DNA from: Apiotrichum sp. Y4204
Taxonomy: Eukaryota > Basidiomycota > Tremellomycetes > Trichosporonales > Trichosporonaceae
Direction: 5' to 3'
DNA: 64,000 bases
NCBI GenBank assembly: GCA_025531455.1
Contig: JAMYHL010000090.1
Span: 1 to 64,000 of the forward strand
This document shows positions 53,436-64,000 of this stretch, in pieces. Position 1 is the stretch's first letter. Each line of letters opens with the position of its first letter. The translations under genes were made by a program, and so were the position numbers. The notes under the pieces are model-generated. The model was not told the DNA's origin. It saw only the letters and a list, made by a program, of their open reading frames with translations, and did no database searches.

Positions 53436-56029
53436 CTAGCTGTACGCCGGCGGCCCGCCGCCAAAGTACCCCGGTGGCGCGTCGCCGTGCTCGGCATCCA
53501 TCTCGACTGCGGGCACCGTGATGCTCCCGACGCGGCTGCGCGCGACGCCGCCGACCGCCTCGGCCGCCTCGCTCGCCGCAAAGCTCGGCGGGTGGTCGTG
53601 GCCTGGTGCGTCGAATGGCGGCGCGTGCTCGTGCTGCGGCGCGTGCGTGTGAGGCGCATGTGCGTGTTGCCGCGCAAAATTCCGTGCCGGGGCGCCGCTC
53701 TGTGATCCGAAACCGGGGAGAGCGGGCAGCGACGGCTCGTCGATCCCCGGCGGGAGGTCGTCCTGCAGATCCACGACGCGCGTGCCTTGCCCCAACCCCA
53801 GCTGTTCCATCAACTCGGCGGGATTCGGCGCCGAGCCGCTCGGCAGGCCGAGGCGCGCGACCATGGAGGATACCACGTCGTCTGCGGGACCGTCGTCGTC
53901 GCCCTCCCTCGGCGGGTCCATCAGCGACTCAACCCCAAACGAAGCGGCTGCAGGCGGTGGTGGTGCGGAGAACCGCTCGTACCCATCGTACTGGTGGTCA
54001 GCTGCGTATCAGAATGTCAGATAACTCACCTCCACCCAGGTACCCAGTTCGCCGGTTAGCGAGCTGCGGCGCGGCGGAGCAGCAGCAGGGAACGGGTCCT
54101 CGAAGTGAACGGTCTGGAGGAGCTGTGACGGAACGGCAGAGTTGATGAGGGGGGCCGCTCCGGAGAGCATCTGCGCCTCGCTCTCCGTAAAGCTCGGGAG
54201 GGCCGAGTCGGCGCCGGATGCGCCGTTGGACGTCCCACTCGGGCCCGCCTGGTCGTCGAAAGGCGGGGGCAGGTCGGACGCCGCGGCCTCCATTCGCGTC
54301 GTGCCTCCCGCCCCCACCATGTCCTGACCCTTGCGGCGGTATGCCTCCCGAGCCGCCTCCTGTGCCGCCTGCGAGCCGTCTGGCGGAGCCGGGAGCTCTG
54401 CGTGTCCCGGGACGGGCACGACTCCGCGCTCAATCACGGCAGTGCGCGGCTCGTGCCATAGCGGCGGGCGGATAACGATCTCCTCCTCGATGCACCAGTC
54501 GCGTGCAGGGTCTGTCGAGCCGGGGCCCGTCGCGTCGCCAATTGACCCAAAGCCCAGCGTCGCACGCACGACAAAGCGCACAGTGTGGTATGGCGTCCGT
54601 GCTGAAATCTCGCCACCGGGGGCCAGAGCACCCTGGTGGAGCGGTGCAGTCGAGAGTGCGAAGAGGACCCGGAGTGGGGGATACAGTTTACCAGGGTATC
54701 GAAGGCTCTTGCCAGATGCGTGGATCACAGACATGTGAGTGTGCTGCGTCGAGGTGCTTTCCGGTGTGTCGGGGGGTGCGGTGTCGACGAGGCGCACGAG
54801 CTCGACGCGCACGCGGCGCAGCGGACGCAGCGTCTCGTCCGGGTCAGGCTGGGCGACGAGGCCTGCCAGCGTCGCGCGCTCGGGCTTCTTGGGCCGGACC
54901 TCGACGCCAATTCGGAGGGGATCGCCAAGCCGCGGGCGCGAGCACGCAAGCAGGAGGCGCACGTGCACGCCGTCGCGCTCAAGCTTGGCTTCCGAGGGGA
55001 CCTGGGCGTCTCCGTTCGCGTCGTCTGCGCATTCGCTGCCTGTCGGACCGAGCTCGGGTGGCGCGCCCTCGATATTCACCATCTCTGTGAGCACTTCGCC
55101 GGAGAGTAACGCTAGGCGGACACGCAGTGTCCACCGGAGTGATCCTGCTGCACCGAGCTCGAGCGGGGACGGGAGCACGGAGCCGTCGGGCAGTGCGGCG
55201 GGCAGTGGGATGGCGAAACGGTGCGAGGCGGGGAACGGGTGGTCCTGGGTCGCGGATGCGGCGCCAGCAGAGGTCGTCGTCGCGGGGGCCGAGGACGCAT
55301 CTGCCGGGTGCGAATGGTACAGCACCTGCGGGGGCAGCTCGATGGGGTCAATGTCCGGGCGTCCTGGGACCGCGTCCGTGAGGCGCGTCGTCACCGTGCT
55401 ATGGTGTCAGCGCAAGCAGGAAAGTGAGTGGTGCATGGAACCAGTGCAGTGAAGCGCGGAACGCGGAACCCCGAACGCGGAACAGTCGCAGACGTGGAGC
55501 GGAACATATCCACAAGCGATGCGGTGCTGACAAACCCAGCCCAGGCGGAGAACCCACGATCATCGCCATGGGACAGCGACACCCGCGCCCACGGACCACA
55601 GGGATCCACGCGCCGTCGTCACCAGCCTACCAGCCTACGCCCCTCTCCCTCAACTCACAGACTCTCGACTGAGCGGGTGCGCGCCTCGCCGAGGCCCTTG
55701 ACGAACACCTCGCCCTGGAGGGTACGGCCCCAGAAGAAGCCCGGCGCATCGGGGAGGGGGAGGACGAGGATCTGCGGCTGCGTCGGCGCGTATCCGGGCG
55801 GCGCGCCTGGCGGGCCTGGAGGGGACGGGAGGGAGCGTTCCGAGTGTGAGTGCGAGTGCGTGGGGTGGGAGGGGTGGGAGGGAGAGTGGTGTGGGTGGGT
55901 AGTGTTGATTGTAGTCGTCGGGAGGGGTGGCGGCGCGGGGTGGGGGTCGGCGGCCTCGGGCTCGGGAGAGGATGGTGGGGAGAGCGGCGGATCCTCCCAC
56001 GAGCTGCGGGGGCGGAAGGGGGAGGCCAT
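53436..56029 (-). CDS. Alpha-arrestin (arrestin-related trafficking adaptor) with PY motifs
   Basis: Three exons (56029-55659, 55398-54030, 53990-53436) give 764 aa. The N-terminal third is Pro/His/Ser-rich and ends in QILVLPLPDAPGFFWGRTLQGEVFVKG, the first arrestin-fold strands. LRWTLRVRLAL and the long second arrestin half (KLERDGVHVRLLLACSRPRLG; RVRVELVRLVDT; HTVRFVVRATLGFG) follow. The C-terminus ends PPGYFGGGPPAYS, two PPxY motifs for Rsp5-type ubiquitin ligases, with a third (PPGYAP) near the N-terminus. Such adaptors bring the ligase to plasma-membrane transporters to trigger their endocytosis. The 39-bp second intron is one of the shortest in the window. Confidence 0.83.
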
Positions 56030-56594
56030 CGGTGGATGGGTGGATGATGGTGGTGATGGTGATGGAGAGACGACAAGGATGGGGGAGATGTCGATGTCGA
56101 CGAACACGGATGGAATGGGGAGGGGAGAGTGGCGGGCGGGATGTCGTAACACACACACAGAGAGTGCAGTGTGTGTGGCGATGCAGAGACACTGTGTGGG
56201 CCAGTTTGAGAGCATAACAATAAAGCATAAAATGTATCCCTTCCATCCTAATACAAAACAACAAACGACGCACTGCAAACACCCCATGCATACAGCTGCA
56301 GAACAGGGGAGTCCTTATAGGAAAGAAGTACAGGGTGCAAGGTGGCGCAGCACAGAGAAGCACATGCATGCCGAAAGCGGAGAGAGAGCGAGAGAGAGAG
56401 AAGCTGTTGACACATTACATTAGAGCATGTTCCAGCTCCTCGTGGCCACAGTCTCACACCTGATTCTGGGTATCCATGACATTTAAAGAGGCTACAATGT
56501 ACACGAGATGGGTATGGCGTCGTCTATCAGCAAAAGAATCGTGAATGGGAGGGAGTAGAACAGCACGAGCTGATCGGGCAAAGCACGCTCCAGC
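56030..56594. other. Intergenic, arrestin upstream / SEC9 3' flank
   Basis: No gene is seen. The sequence is GA-rich on the plus strand near 56380-56400. Confidence 0.5.
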
Positions 56595-57913
56595 CTACTT
56601 GATCATCTTGAGACGCTCCGTGTTGGCTGTGACCTGGTACGAGAGCTTGTCCGTCTTGTCGGTGATGTTGCCGATACGCTTGTTCTGGCGGCCGACCTCG
56701 TCGCCCATCGCGCCGGCGAGCGTCTTGAGGCGGCGGGTGATCTCGAGCGTCTCGTCGAGGTTCTCGTCGAGCTCGTCCTCGAGCTCGTCGTCCGACGCAG
56801 TCGCATCAAACTGGAACCGCTTGCGCGCCTCGGCCCGGTCCTTCATCTTGCCCGCCGTCGGGCCCTGGTTTCCGTAGCGCGTGTCCGTCGCCTCGCCGAG
56901 ACGGCGGCGTGTCTCCTGCACATCCTGCAGAGCCTTCATCCGGTCCTCGCGCTCCATCTGATGGCGGTTCAGGATCTTCTGCTCCTGCGCCTGGCGCTTG
57001 CCCTCCTGACAGGTCAGTGCTGGTCAAAGACAGCAAGTTGGCAATTTACGCACCTTGTTCCACTGAATCGTGGGACGGAAAATGCTGCGGTTGAGCGCCT
57101 TGAGCTCGGCGGCCTTGTCCTCGGCACGCTGCGAGTTGGCCTTGGAAATGTCGAGGTAGCGCTCCGTGTCGGCGAGGGTTTCTGAATAGTAAGCGAAGAG
57201 TCAGGATGAGAGCACGCACCAGACTGGTCTGCGAGGCGGTTGATCGTGCCGCGGGCCGTGTCCTCGGCCTCACGCGCGAGGCGGAGTGCGTTCCTGCGTG
57301 TGAGTACGGTCCATAAGAAGAAAGTCCCTGCCGATGTGACGTGGCGTCCTGCTGATGCAACACCTCACACTCACCTAGTACTCGCCAGCGAGTCCATCTT
57401 GGTCTCGCGCATCGACTGCTTGATGCCCTCAATCTCCTCGTCCTCGTCAAAGTCCTCCTCGTGCTCGCGCCCGTCGTACCCGTACTTGCGCGACGGCGCA
57501 GGCTTCACCGCCTGCTGGGGCCCGCCGAGGAGCTCGTTGCGCGCCGCGTCCTCGTCGCCGTACGCGTCGCCGTACGGGTTCTGCTGGGCATATGGCCCCT
57601 GTGCGTACGGGTTCGCGCCCTTTGCATACCGCCCGGCATCGCGGGAACCGCCCGGGCCGCTCATGCCCGGCGCACTGTGCTGCGACCCGGAACCACCATG
57701 ACCGCCGTGGCCGCTGGGGCCGCCGGGATACGCGGGGGGCGGGCTGCGCTGGGCGTACGGGTCGCTCTTCCCGCCGCGCTGGGCATACGGGTCGTTGCTG
57801 CCGCCGGGCTGGCGCTGGGCGTACGGGTCCTGGCGCTGGCCGCGCTGGCCGCTCGCCTCGCCTGCGACGGGGGGGATGAGCACGGCGTTGTCCTTGCGCT
57901 TGAAGAAGCCCAT
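56595..57913 (-). CDS. SEC9: t-SNARE SEC9 (SNAP-25-type, Qbc)
   Basis: Four exons (57913-57375, 57293-57220, 57181-57054, 57005-56595) encode 383 aa. Sec9 supplies two SNARE helices for exocytic fusion at the plasma membrane. The Qb helix begins around MRETKMDSLASTRNALRLA and continues through SETLADTERYLDIS. The Qc helix is the C-terminal LDETLEITRRLKTLAG, then MGDEVGRQNKRIGNI, ending KTDKLSYQVTANTERLKMIK. There is no membrane anchor or cysteine cluster, as in yeast Sec9. The N-terminus has three DPYAQR repeats and NPYAQ/NPYG motifs in a Gly/Pro/Gln-rich tail. The gene is divergent from the NCBP3-like gene. Confidence 0.92.
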
Positions 57914-58527
57914 CGTGAAGTGAGAGATGGTGTGGTGGTGAGGGGAGAAGGGAGAATGGGCGATGGAGAGGTGTTACGAGACGGGAGGGCGGGATGCGTG
58001 GAGGGTGGTGGTGGGGAGAGTTGTCCGAGTGGCGAAACGGGTGGCTTGGTGGAGGTGGAGAGAGTGGGGCGGGTGATGGGCAGGGAGGGTGGGGTGGCTC
58101 TACTTCATATGTACTTTTATAAAGGTGTTTTCTCTTGCGATGAGACGATGTGGGAGGGGATACAGATGGCGAGGAGGCAGAGAGATGAGAGATTAATATG
58201 TATAAAAAGTGCACCTCCTTGGCAGAGGAGAGAGAGCTCGCTGATAACTGCGGTGTGCCGATCACACGACGGCGGCGGCGGAGCACGTTGCACAGCGTTG
58301 AGGGGCAGTGAGAGAGACAGTGAGCCTGACATTTGTGGTGGCGACCACGTGCAACCACACACCCTTTCATTCGATCAGAGATATCATCCTCACAATCCCA
58401 CAACTCCACTCTTTCCGGCCCGCATTCGTGCATCGCGCGTTCCTGTCCTTTGTTTTCTGCTCGTGCTCCCTCCCTCCCTCCCTCCCTCCCTCCCTCCCTC
58501 CCTCCCTCACTCATCCTACCTGCCACG
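57914..58527. promoter_or_regulatory. Divergent promoter of SEC9 and NCBP3-like gene
   Basis: This 614-bp region lies between divergent starts. A TTTATAAAAG element (about 58115-58124, minus) lies about 200 bp before SEC9. The right end is the (CCCT)n tract. Confidence 0.5.
58466..58508. repeat. (CTCC)n microsatellite
   Basis: About ten tetranucleotide units lie 20 bp before the NCBP3-like start, probably within its 5' UTR. Confidence 0.95.
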
Positions 58528-60413
58528 ATGGACGGCGGCCTGCCCTACGACGACAGCGCAATGGACGAGGACGTCCCCGTCCCCGCTCCCGCCCCGGCCA
58601 AGGGCCACCCGATGCTCGACCGCGCGCTGGACGACTTCCCATCTCGCGGCTACAACGACGCCGACACGGACAACAACCACGGCGCAGGCGCGTCCGATGC
58701 CGAGTTTGCACAGTACGCCACCATGCCGAGTACCGCCATGAGCGAGATGTTTGGCGCGCCGCCCACGACCTCGCGCGACCGCGGCGTCGTCCCCGACCAC
58801 ATTGCCAACCTCCTCGGACGCATGAGCCGCAGCAAGGTGTATCTCGCAGAGGAGAGCGACGGGATTATCCATCATGATGCGGAGGCGCGGCTCCGCGGCG
58901 ACCCGGTGAGTGCGGTAGATGTGGGGTGGTGATGGGCGCGTGCATTGTGCTCGCGCGAGCGACCTGTATGGGATGTGTATGCGCGCGACCTGATGGGATG
59001 TGATGTCCTTGGGATCTCGAAGGACCATGAAAAGGGAATATCTTTCTTCACACCCAGACCCGATCCGAATCTTCTCCGGACAGCACTAACAACAGCGTCT
59101 CGCCCGCCTTGCAGACGAGCTCGACAGCCAGGACCCGACATCATGGCTCGGTGCGTGTGGATCCCAAAACAAAACAGCGAGCGGCGGGGAAACTTGCCCC
59201 TCGCGCACTGTTGCGGACAATTACACTAACACCCGCAGAGGCCATCTCGGAACACGCGTCAGTCCGCATCCGCCCGAATGCGCTGTTCGTCTCGTCCGAG
59301 CTCATCAAGCACCTCTCCACCGCCAAGGTGTTTACCTGGGCGTCGCAGGCCGGCGCGACGGCGATGGGTGAGTGGAATGGAGCGGGTGCATGCGGTATGA
59401 GGCGAGTGGGAATACTCGCATTCAAGCATTTGCGTACTCTCCCCACTTCCCCTGGTGCTCGGACAGCGTCTCGAGTCTGAAGCGGCGCACGGCGTGTGGC
59501 GTCAGGGGGAGCATCTCGGCCTGAGCGCAAACATTCACTAACAACAGGCATCGAGTGGCTGAACGACTCGACACTGATCCTCCTCTTCTCCACCCCCGCG
59601 GCCGCGCTCCTCGGCCTCTCGATGCTCGCCAAGGCCGGCTTCGACCCGACAGAGGGCGACGATCCGCTGCTTGAGCGCGCCGCGCACGGCATCCCCCCCA
59701 GCCTCCTCCCGCAGGTGGAGGCCGAGCCCGAGCCGAAACCCGACACCGCAGAGGACAAGACGGATGAGCCAATGGACACTGCTACAGCGCCAGCGCCAGC
59801 AGACGGTGTCCGGCGGCGCGGACGCGGCGCATTCGGGACGCTCGCGTCCGACGAGCACAAGGGTTCCGCGCACGGTGCGTTTGACCTCGAGCCCCTCGCG
59901 CCCACGGTCGCACCGACGTTTGCGGAGGGTGTGGACCCGCATGCACGGGTGACGATTCGGTACGCGACGGATGCGGACCACGTTGTGCGCCGCGGCGCCC
60001 GTGATTCCGAGTGGTACGCGCGCCACGGGCGGGGCGCAGGGAAGGAGGTCAGCCGGCGGAACTATGGTGGTAGTGGGGGCGCTGCCGAGCTCAAGGACCG
60101 CGTCGGGACGGCAGGTGAGGGGCGGGAGTTTGCGCGCCGCCTCGGACGGCAGATGGAGCGGCAGGAGCGCGGGCCGTATGCCCGCCGTGAGAAACGGAGT
60201 GCGGGCGACCTCGATGCCGAGCTGGAGCGCATGGCGGCGGGGCGCGCCGCGGGCGAGGATCTGCCTCCGCCGAGAGAGGAGCGGGGTGAGCGGCACCGGG
60301 GCCGTGGGCGGGGTAGGAGAGATGGGAGTGGGAGGGATGGGAGGGGGCCGTCGAACCGCGTTGACTTGGATCGCGAGCTTGATGAGATGTTTGCGGCGCG
60401 CGGGTCGGGATAG
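58528..60413 (+). CDS. Nuclear cap-binding protein 3-like protein
   Basis: Four exons (58528-58905, 59096-59150, 59239-59367, 59548-60413) encode 475 aa. The segment VRIRPNALFVSSELIKHLST, then GATAMGIEWLNDSTLILLFS, is the RRM-like module of NCBP3 (formerly DUF2414). The IEWL/NDSTL signature aligns with IEWLDDTSCNVVW in animals. Further conserved pieces are RVTIRYATDADHV, SEWYARHGRG and FARRLGRQMERQERGPYARRE, ending in an Arg/Gly/Asp-rich tail. In animals NCBP3 binds capped RNA with NCBP1 and aids mRNA export. I infer a nuclear mRNA role here. Exon 2 is 55 nt. Fungal NCBP3 proteins diverge strongly, so the call rests on the module above. Confidence 0.65.
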
Positions 60414-60652
60414 ATGTGGTAGTTTAGTATGTAATGGTTCATGGAGATGCGTGTGTAGTAGTGGCAAGCGGTCTTCTGACTGTTGATCTCACACCACCGT
60501 TATCGCTTTCGACATGTCAGTATCGCACCGCGGCACAAGCGCGCCACAAAGAAACTGCAACTGCAACACTCGCTGCTGCTGCTTGCCCCCGACCTCACTT
60601 GTCGCTTGCCGTCCGGCTCCCTTCTACTGATGCATAGCTAGCTTGTTTCCGC
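60414..60652. other. Short intergenic spacer between convergent genes
   Basis: Nothing beyond the 3' flanks of both genes. Confidence 0.4.
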
Positions 60653-61524
60653 CTAGTGGTGGTGCTCCATCTCGTACCGCGTGCCGCTGGGCGTTAGTGA
60701 CGTGACAACAAGAAACAAGCCAAACAAGTCAGGCCAGACAAGCTTCTCCCTCAAGCGGAGAGGTCGCCGCACACCACTTCGAGTGCTCGTCGACTGCGCG
60801 CGTCCCGGCGTCCTGGGACGCGACTCTTCGTAACCCGCGGCAAGGCCCTCCCTCTTCTCTCTGCCCACATCTGCTCTCCGTGTTCCCTCCTCGTGTCTCC
60901 CTCCCCTCCTCTTCCTCCTCTCCCTTCCCTTCCCCTCGTTCTCTCCTCCCTCTCTGCCCACCTCCCCGCACCCCGCTCGCCGCACTTCGCACTCACCAGT
61001 ATCCGCACGCGCGGGCACCAGGCTTGTCGAGGTTGATGAAGATCTTGGGGTGGCCGAGCGCGCCGCCGCCTGGGGTTAGCACAGAACAATTGGGGTGACT
61101 GGTGGGAGGAGGGAGCGCGAGGCCCGAGGCGCAACGGCGTCCAAGCGACCCAAAGGAGCTCCTGGTCTCGCGCTAGTTTGACCATCTTCTCCCTCCTCTC
61201 TCCCAACCCCAGCTCTCCACCTCTCCACTCACCACCATCACAAACCGCCCTGCGACCCGCAATCTTCACAATCTTCTCCTCGGCCACAAGTCCCATGGCA
61301 CTAAGCCCGTCCGGCTGGAACTCGAAATGGATCTGCTCAAAGCTCTCGCGGTCGTACGCCGCCGCCTTGGGCTCCTGGTCCTTGCTCCATGGCGTGGGGA
61401 CGTTCGGGCTCTGCGCCGGGGCCTTGGGCTCGGGGGCGAGGTTGAGCGCCGCCGGGGAGAGCGACGAGTTGTAGCGCACCCTGGCGGCTAGGGGGCGGAA
61501 GGCGGGGAGGGCGCGGCGCAGCAT
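60653..61524 (-). CDS. NADH:ubiquinone oxidoreductase zinc-binding subunit (NDUFS6-like)
   Basis: Three exons (61524-61233, 61069-60997, 60686-60653) encode 132 aa. MLRRALPAFRPLAARVRYNS is a mitochondrial transit peptide. The conserved end reads GRRAVCDGGGGALGHPKIFI, then LDKPGARACGYCGTRYEMEH. This supplies the Cys/His/Cys/Cys zinc ligands of the complex I N-module accessory subunit. The last exon is 34 nt and follows an unusually long intron of about 310 bp. Its presence means this species has respiratory complex I, unlike S. cerevisiae. The gene converges with the NCBP3-like gene. Confidence 0.88.
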
Positions 61525-62163
61525 TGTTGGTGGGTTGTGGGAGTGGTGGAAGTGGTGTCGAGGTCGATGATGATGGCGAGCTCGAGTAGGAGGCCGGTGG
61601 AGAGACGGCGGGGATTCGGGGATTTAGGCGTGTGGCATCTGCTTGGGACCAACCACCGTGGCGCCGTTTCAGGTACATCCACTGGAATCTGTTGTTGTGG
61701 AGGCGGAGGAGATATGCAACTCCATACATACGATAAAGTACTTTGCAGCTAGTATGCATGCATGGCGAGTGGGCAATTGCACCACTTGATGAGACGGCAT
61801 GCACACGTATCAACAAACAACTGCAGCAGCGCCTGCGCCTGCGGGAGAGCCATGTCGCGGCAGACAACTCAGCAGTCACCCAGCACTGACACACCATGTC
61901 CCTGTCCTTGCCCCACCCGCCACTCTCCGTCGATCGATCATAATCACTTCTACATACGCTGGCACACGCCGCGTTGAAATTGAATGCGCGGCGCGACTAT
62001 CCGCGCCGCTCCTGCTACTGGGCGGCACACAGCGCAGCACGCCCGCCTGTCTACAAAAAAAGGGTACTTGTCGCCTGCTCAGCTCGTCTGCTCGGCCTGG
62101 CCCGCCGCCTGGCCTCGGCCTCGCGGCCACTCAGTCTCGGCCCAGTCTCCCGTCCTGATCCGC
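61525..62163. other. Intergenic, complex I subunit promoter / PP2A 3' flank
   Basis: No gene is supported; the open frames are short and biased by GC content only. Confidence 0.5.
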
Positions 62164-63981
62164 CTACGAAATGACCATGGGCTCTGACCGCTCGTCACCG
62201 GTCGTGCGCTCAAACGCTTTTGTGGCGAAATACCTGGGAATTAATATAGATTCTAGATGCAATCATGCGATCACGCAATCGCACAATGATCGTGAGACAC
62301 GATCGCGAAGCGATCGGCTCGCGCTCGTGTACTCACCGCACGTCCGCGTCAGAGTCCTCCTGGAGCTTTCTCAAGGTCGGGAGGATGCGGCGCTGGATGA
62401 GCTCCTGTCCCTCGGGGTCGTTGGCCAGCACAGCAGCCAGGGTCTCGAGGCACTTGGCGACGTTGAAGCGAATGTTCGGGATCGGGTCATTGACAAGCTG
62501 GAGCGCGGCGTCGAGCACCGTGTCACGGATGATCGCAGTGTTGAGCGAGGGGGCCATGGTGGTGATCGCAAAGATGGTCGTCATGCGGTACAGGTAGTTT
62601 GGGTGCTCGCCCATCTGGAGGACCTTGGGGATGATGGTGGTGCGCGCCCACTCGACACCAAAGACATCAGTAAGCTTCTTGAGGTTGATGGTCGCGGCCT
62701 CGCGGATGCTGAACACCGTGTCGCCGAGCCACGACATGCAAAGCTGGCCGAGCTTGTCGTCAAAGAACTGCACACCGAGCTGCGTCGCGAGCAAAGGAAT
62801 GTACTCGATTATCGCCTGGCGCACACGCCACTGCTTGTCCTCGGCGAGCTCGATGATCGCAGGGAGGAGCGCCTGCGACAGGCGGTCAATGCCAATGACA
62901 GTGTTGACAAGCTCAATCTTCGAGATGAGGTTGAGGCGCACGTCGCTAAACTCGTCCTTGAGCAGGTGGAGGAACAGCGGCAAGAGGTGCTCGGTGGTAG
63001 CCTCCTTGCCGAGCAGCGGGGCGAGGCCGGATATCTGCATGGCGAGAGCGGCACGGACGTGCTGGCTCGTGTCGGCAGTGAGGTCGCGGACGCATGGGAG
63101 GATACGGGAAAGAATCACCTCGCGGTCGATGAGCTTGCAGAAACCAGGGACCTGGCCGGCGGCGGCCGTGCGCACTTCGGCCTCATTGTCCTTGAGGAGG
63201 CCGACAAACGCACCCACAAGGTCGTCACGAACAATATCGGCGCCCACGCTTTCCGCAAGACCGACAAACTCATTCGCAACCATGTAGCGCACACGCCAGC
63301 TCTTGTCTCCCACGCTCGAGCGGAGCGGCTCAAGAAGGTGTTCCTTGGTCTCCTCGGGGGAGAGGTTCGAGGCAATAGCAATAAGGTCAGGAATGGTCAA
63401 AAGACGGACAGAGTCCTGGTCGTCGGTCGCCAGGCGGCGGTAGAGGGGGATGAGCTCGTTAACAATGATAGAGTGCTGGTTGGGCACAGATGCAATCGAC
63501 TTGGCAAACGGCTACGCGTCAGCGACATACCTCCAGTTTCACTCACTCCGAGGGCACGCGCAGCGGCACGGCGGACCATGGGTGTGTCGTCCTGGCAGAG
63601 ACCGGTGAACAGACGGCGCATCTCCTCCTGGGCCTCGGGCGTCGCGAGCGGGTAGGGCGCGGCGACAAGAGCACATGCCGAGGTGCGCGACGTGAACCAG
63701 TCGCCCTTGGCGAGTCGGCGCAACAGGGGAATAAAGTACTGGTCAATCTGCTCGGCGGAGAGCGCTGTCGAGATGGTGGAGATGGACTCGGCGGCCTAAA
63801 ATTAGTGATGAAGCGCGCTTCTTCTCACCTTGTCGCGGACAAGAGTCTCCTCGACGGCAGCAAGGTTCTCGAGCGGGCCAAGAATGGTCCACGCGTACTG
63901 CTGGCCACCGACGTAGTCGGTAAAGCTGCCGAGCTCCTCGGCCAGGACTAGGAGGACCTCGTCCTCGTCATCGAGCTGGTC
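62164..63981 (-). CDS. TPD3: PP2A scaffold (A/PR65) subunit, 5' end beyond window
   Basis: The in-window exons (63981-63829, 63795-63547, 63511-62337, 62233-62164) give 548 C-terminal residues. They are made of about 39-residue HEAT repeats ([63 protein letters not shown]). The N-terminal visible part, [22 protein letters not shown], matches the LAEELG...VGG motif in PR65 repeat 2. The last exon, [20 protein letters not shown], extends past the usual YFAQEAL end by about 15 residues. The A subunit holds the catalytic C and regulatory B subunits together. The first exon(s) lie right of 64000; an intron acceptor sits at 63982-63983. Confidence 0.93.
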
Positions 63982-64000
63982 CTGGGGCGTCAGTGATGAA

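Noticed and set aside
54009..55394. Arrestin exon 2 as a complete gene
   Set aside because: It lacks the first arrestin strands. The upstream exon (56029-55659) and downstream exon (53990-53436) join in frame and add the PY motifs.
62171..63655. 494-codon plus-strand ORF
   Set aside because: It is a mirror of the PP2A scaffold exons. The HEAT-repeat protein on the minus strand is certain.

Overview
This window is nuclear DNA of a basidiomycete fungus. Most genes carry introns, and most of those are short (about 39-115 bp) with GTNNGY donors and CAG acceptors. Coding sequence is GC-rich with C/G-ending codons. The gene set (ATG3, SEC9, BUD4, DCP2, a PP2A scaffold subunit, an alpha-arrestin, GH18 and GH128 enzymes) is fungal. 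The protein sequences look most like Tremellomycetes/Trichosporonales yeasts. That placement is an impression and was not tested.

Layout. 1-5.3 kb: a tRNA-Gly-like gene, a near-perfect 91-bp hairpin, DCP2 (minus) and a tRNA-Phe with an intron. 5.3-7.6 kb: a secreted GH18 chitinase. 7.6-10.4 kb: mostly empty, with one Cys-rich candidate ORF. 10.4-13.6 kb: an RBM26/27-like nuclear RNA-binding protein, divergent from mitochondrial ribosomal protein uS14m. 13.6-17.3 kb: a gene-poor stretch with a decayed nuclease-like relic. 17.3-20.1 kb: a FucP-like sugar permease followed by a 3-hydroxyacyl-CoA-dehydrogenase-family enzyme. 20.1-25.0 kb: a second gene-poor stretch holding a probable pseudogene. 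25.0-26.3 kb: a zinc alcohol dehydrogenase. 27.3-28.5 kb: a secreted GH128 glucanase. 28.5-32.5 kb: a third empty stretch. 32.5-42.1 kb: a disordered hypothetical protein, ATG3 (8 exons) and BUD4. 42.1-48.6 kb: a tiny secreted-protein candidate, an MCT-type transporter and a secreted lysozyme-like protein. 49.1-53.2 kb: a fast-evolving locus with a kinase-like gene, a PD-(D/E)XK-like protein and a frameshifted kinase-like paralogue. 53.4-64 kb: housekeeping genes, namely alpha-arrestin, SEC9, NCBP3-like, complex I NDUFS6-like and the PP2A A subunit (running off the right edge).

Themes. Three genes act on capped or polyadenylated RNA (DCP2, RBM26/27-like, NCBP3-like). Four products are secreted or cell-wall-facing (chitinase, GH128, lysozyme-like, a small candidate). 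Three serve membrane traffic or polarity (SEC9, arrestin, BUD4). The part most likely to hold undescribed biology is the kinase-like/PD-(D/E)XK locus at 49-53 kb and its dispersed relic at 14.1 kb. They look like one expanding and decaying gene family.

Exon boundaries were read by eye from splice consensus and protein continuity. For every multi-exon gene given below the exon lengths sum to whole codons. No search or alignment program was run.
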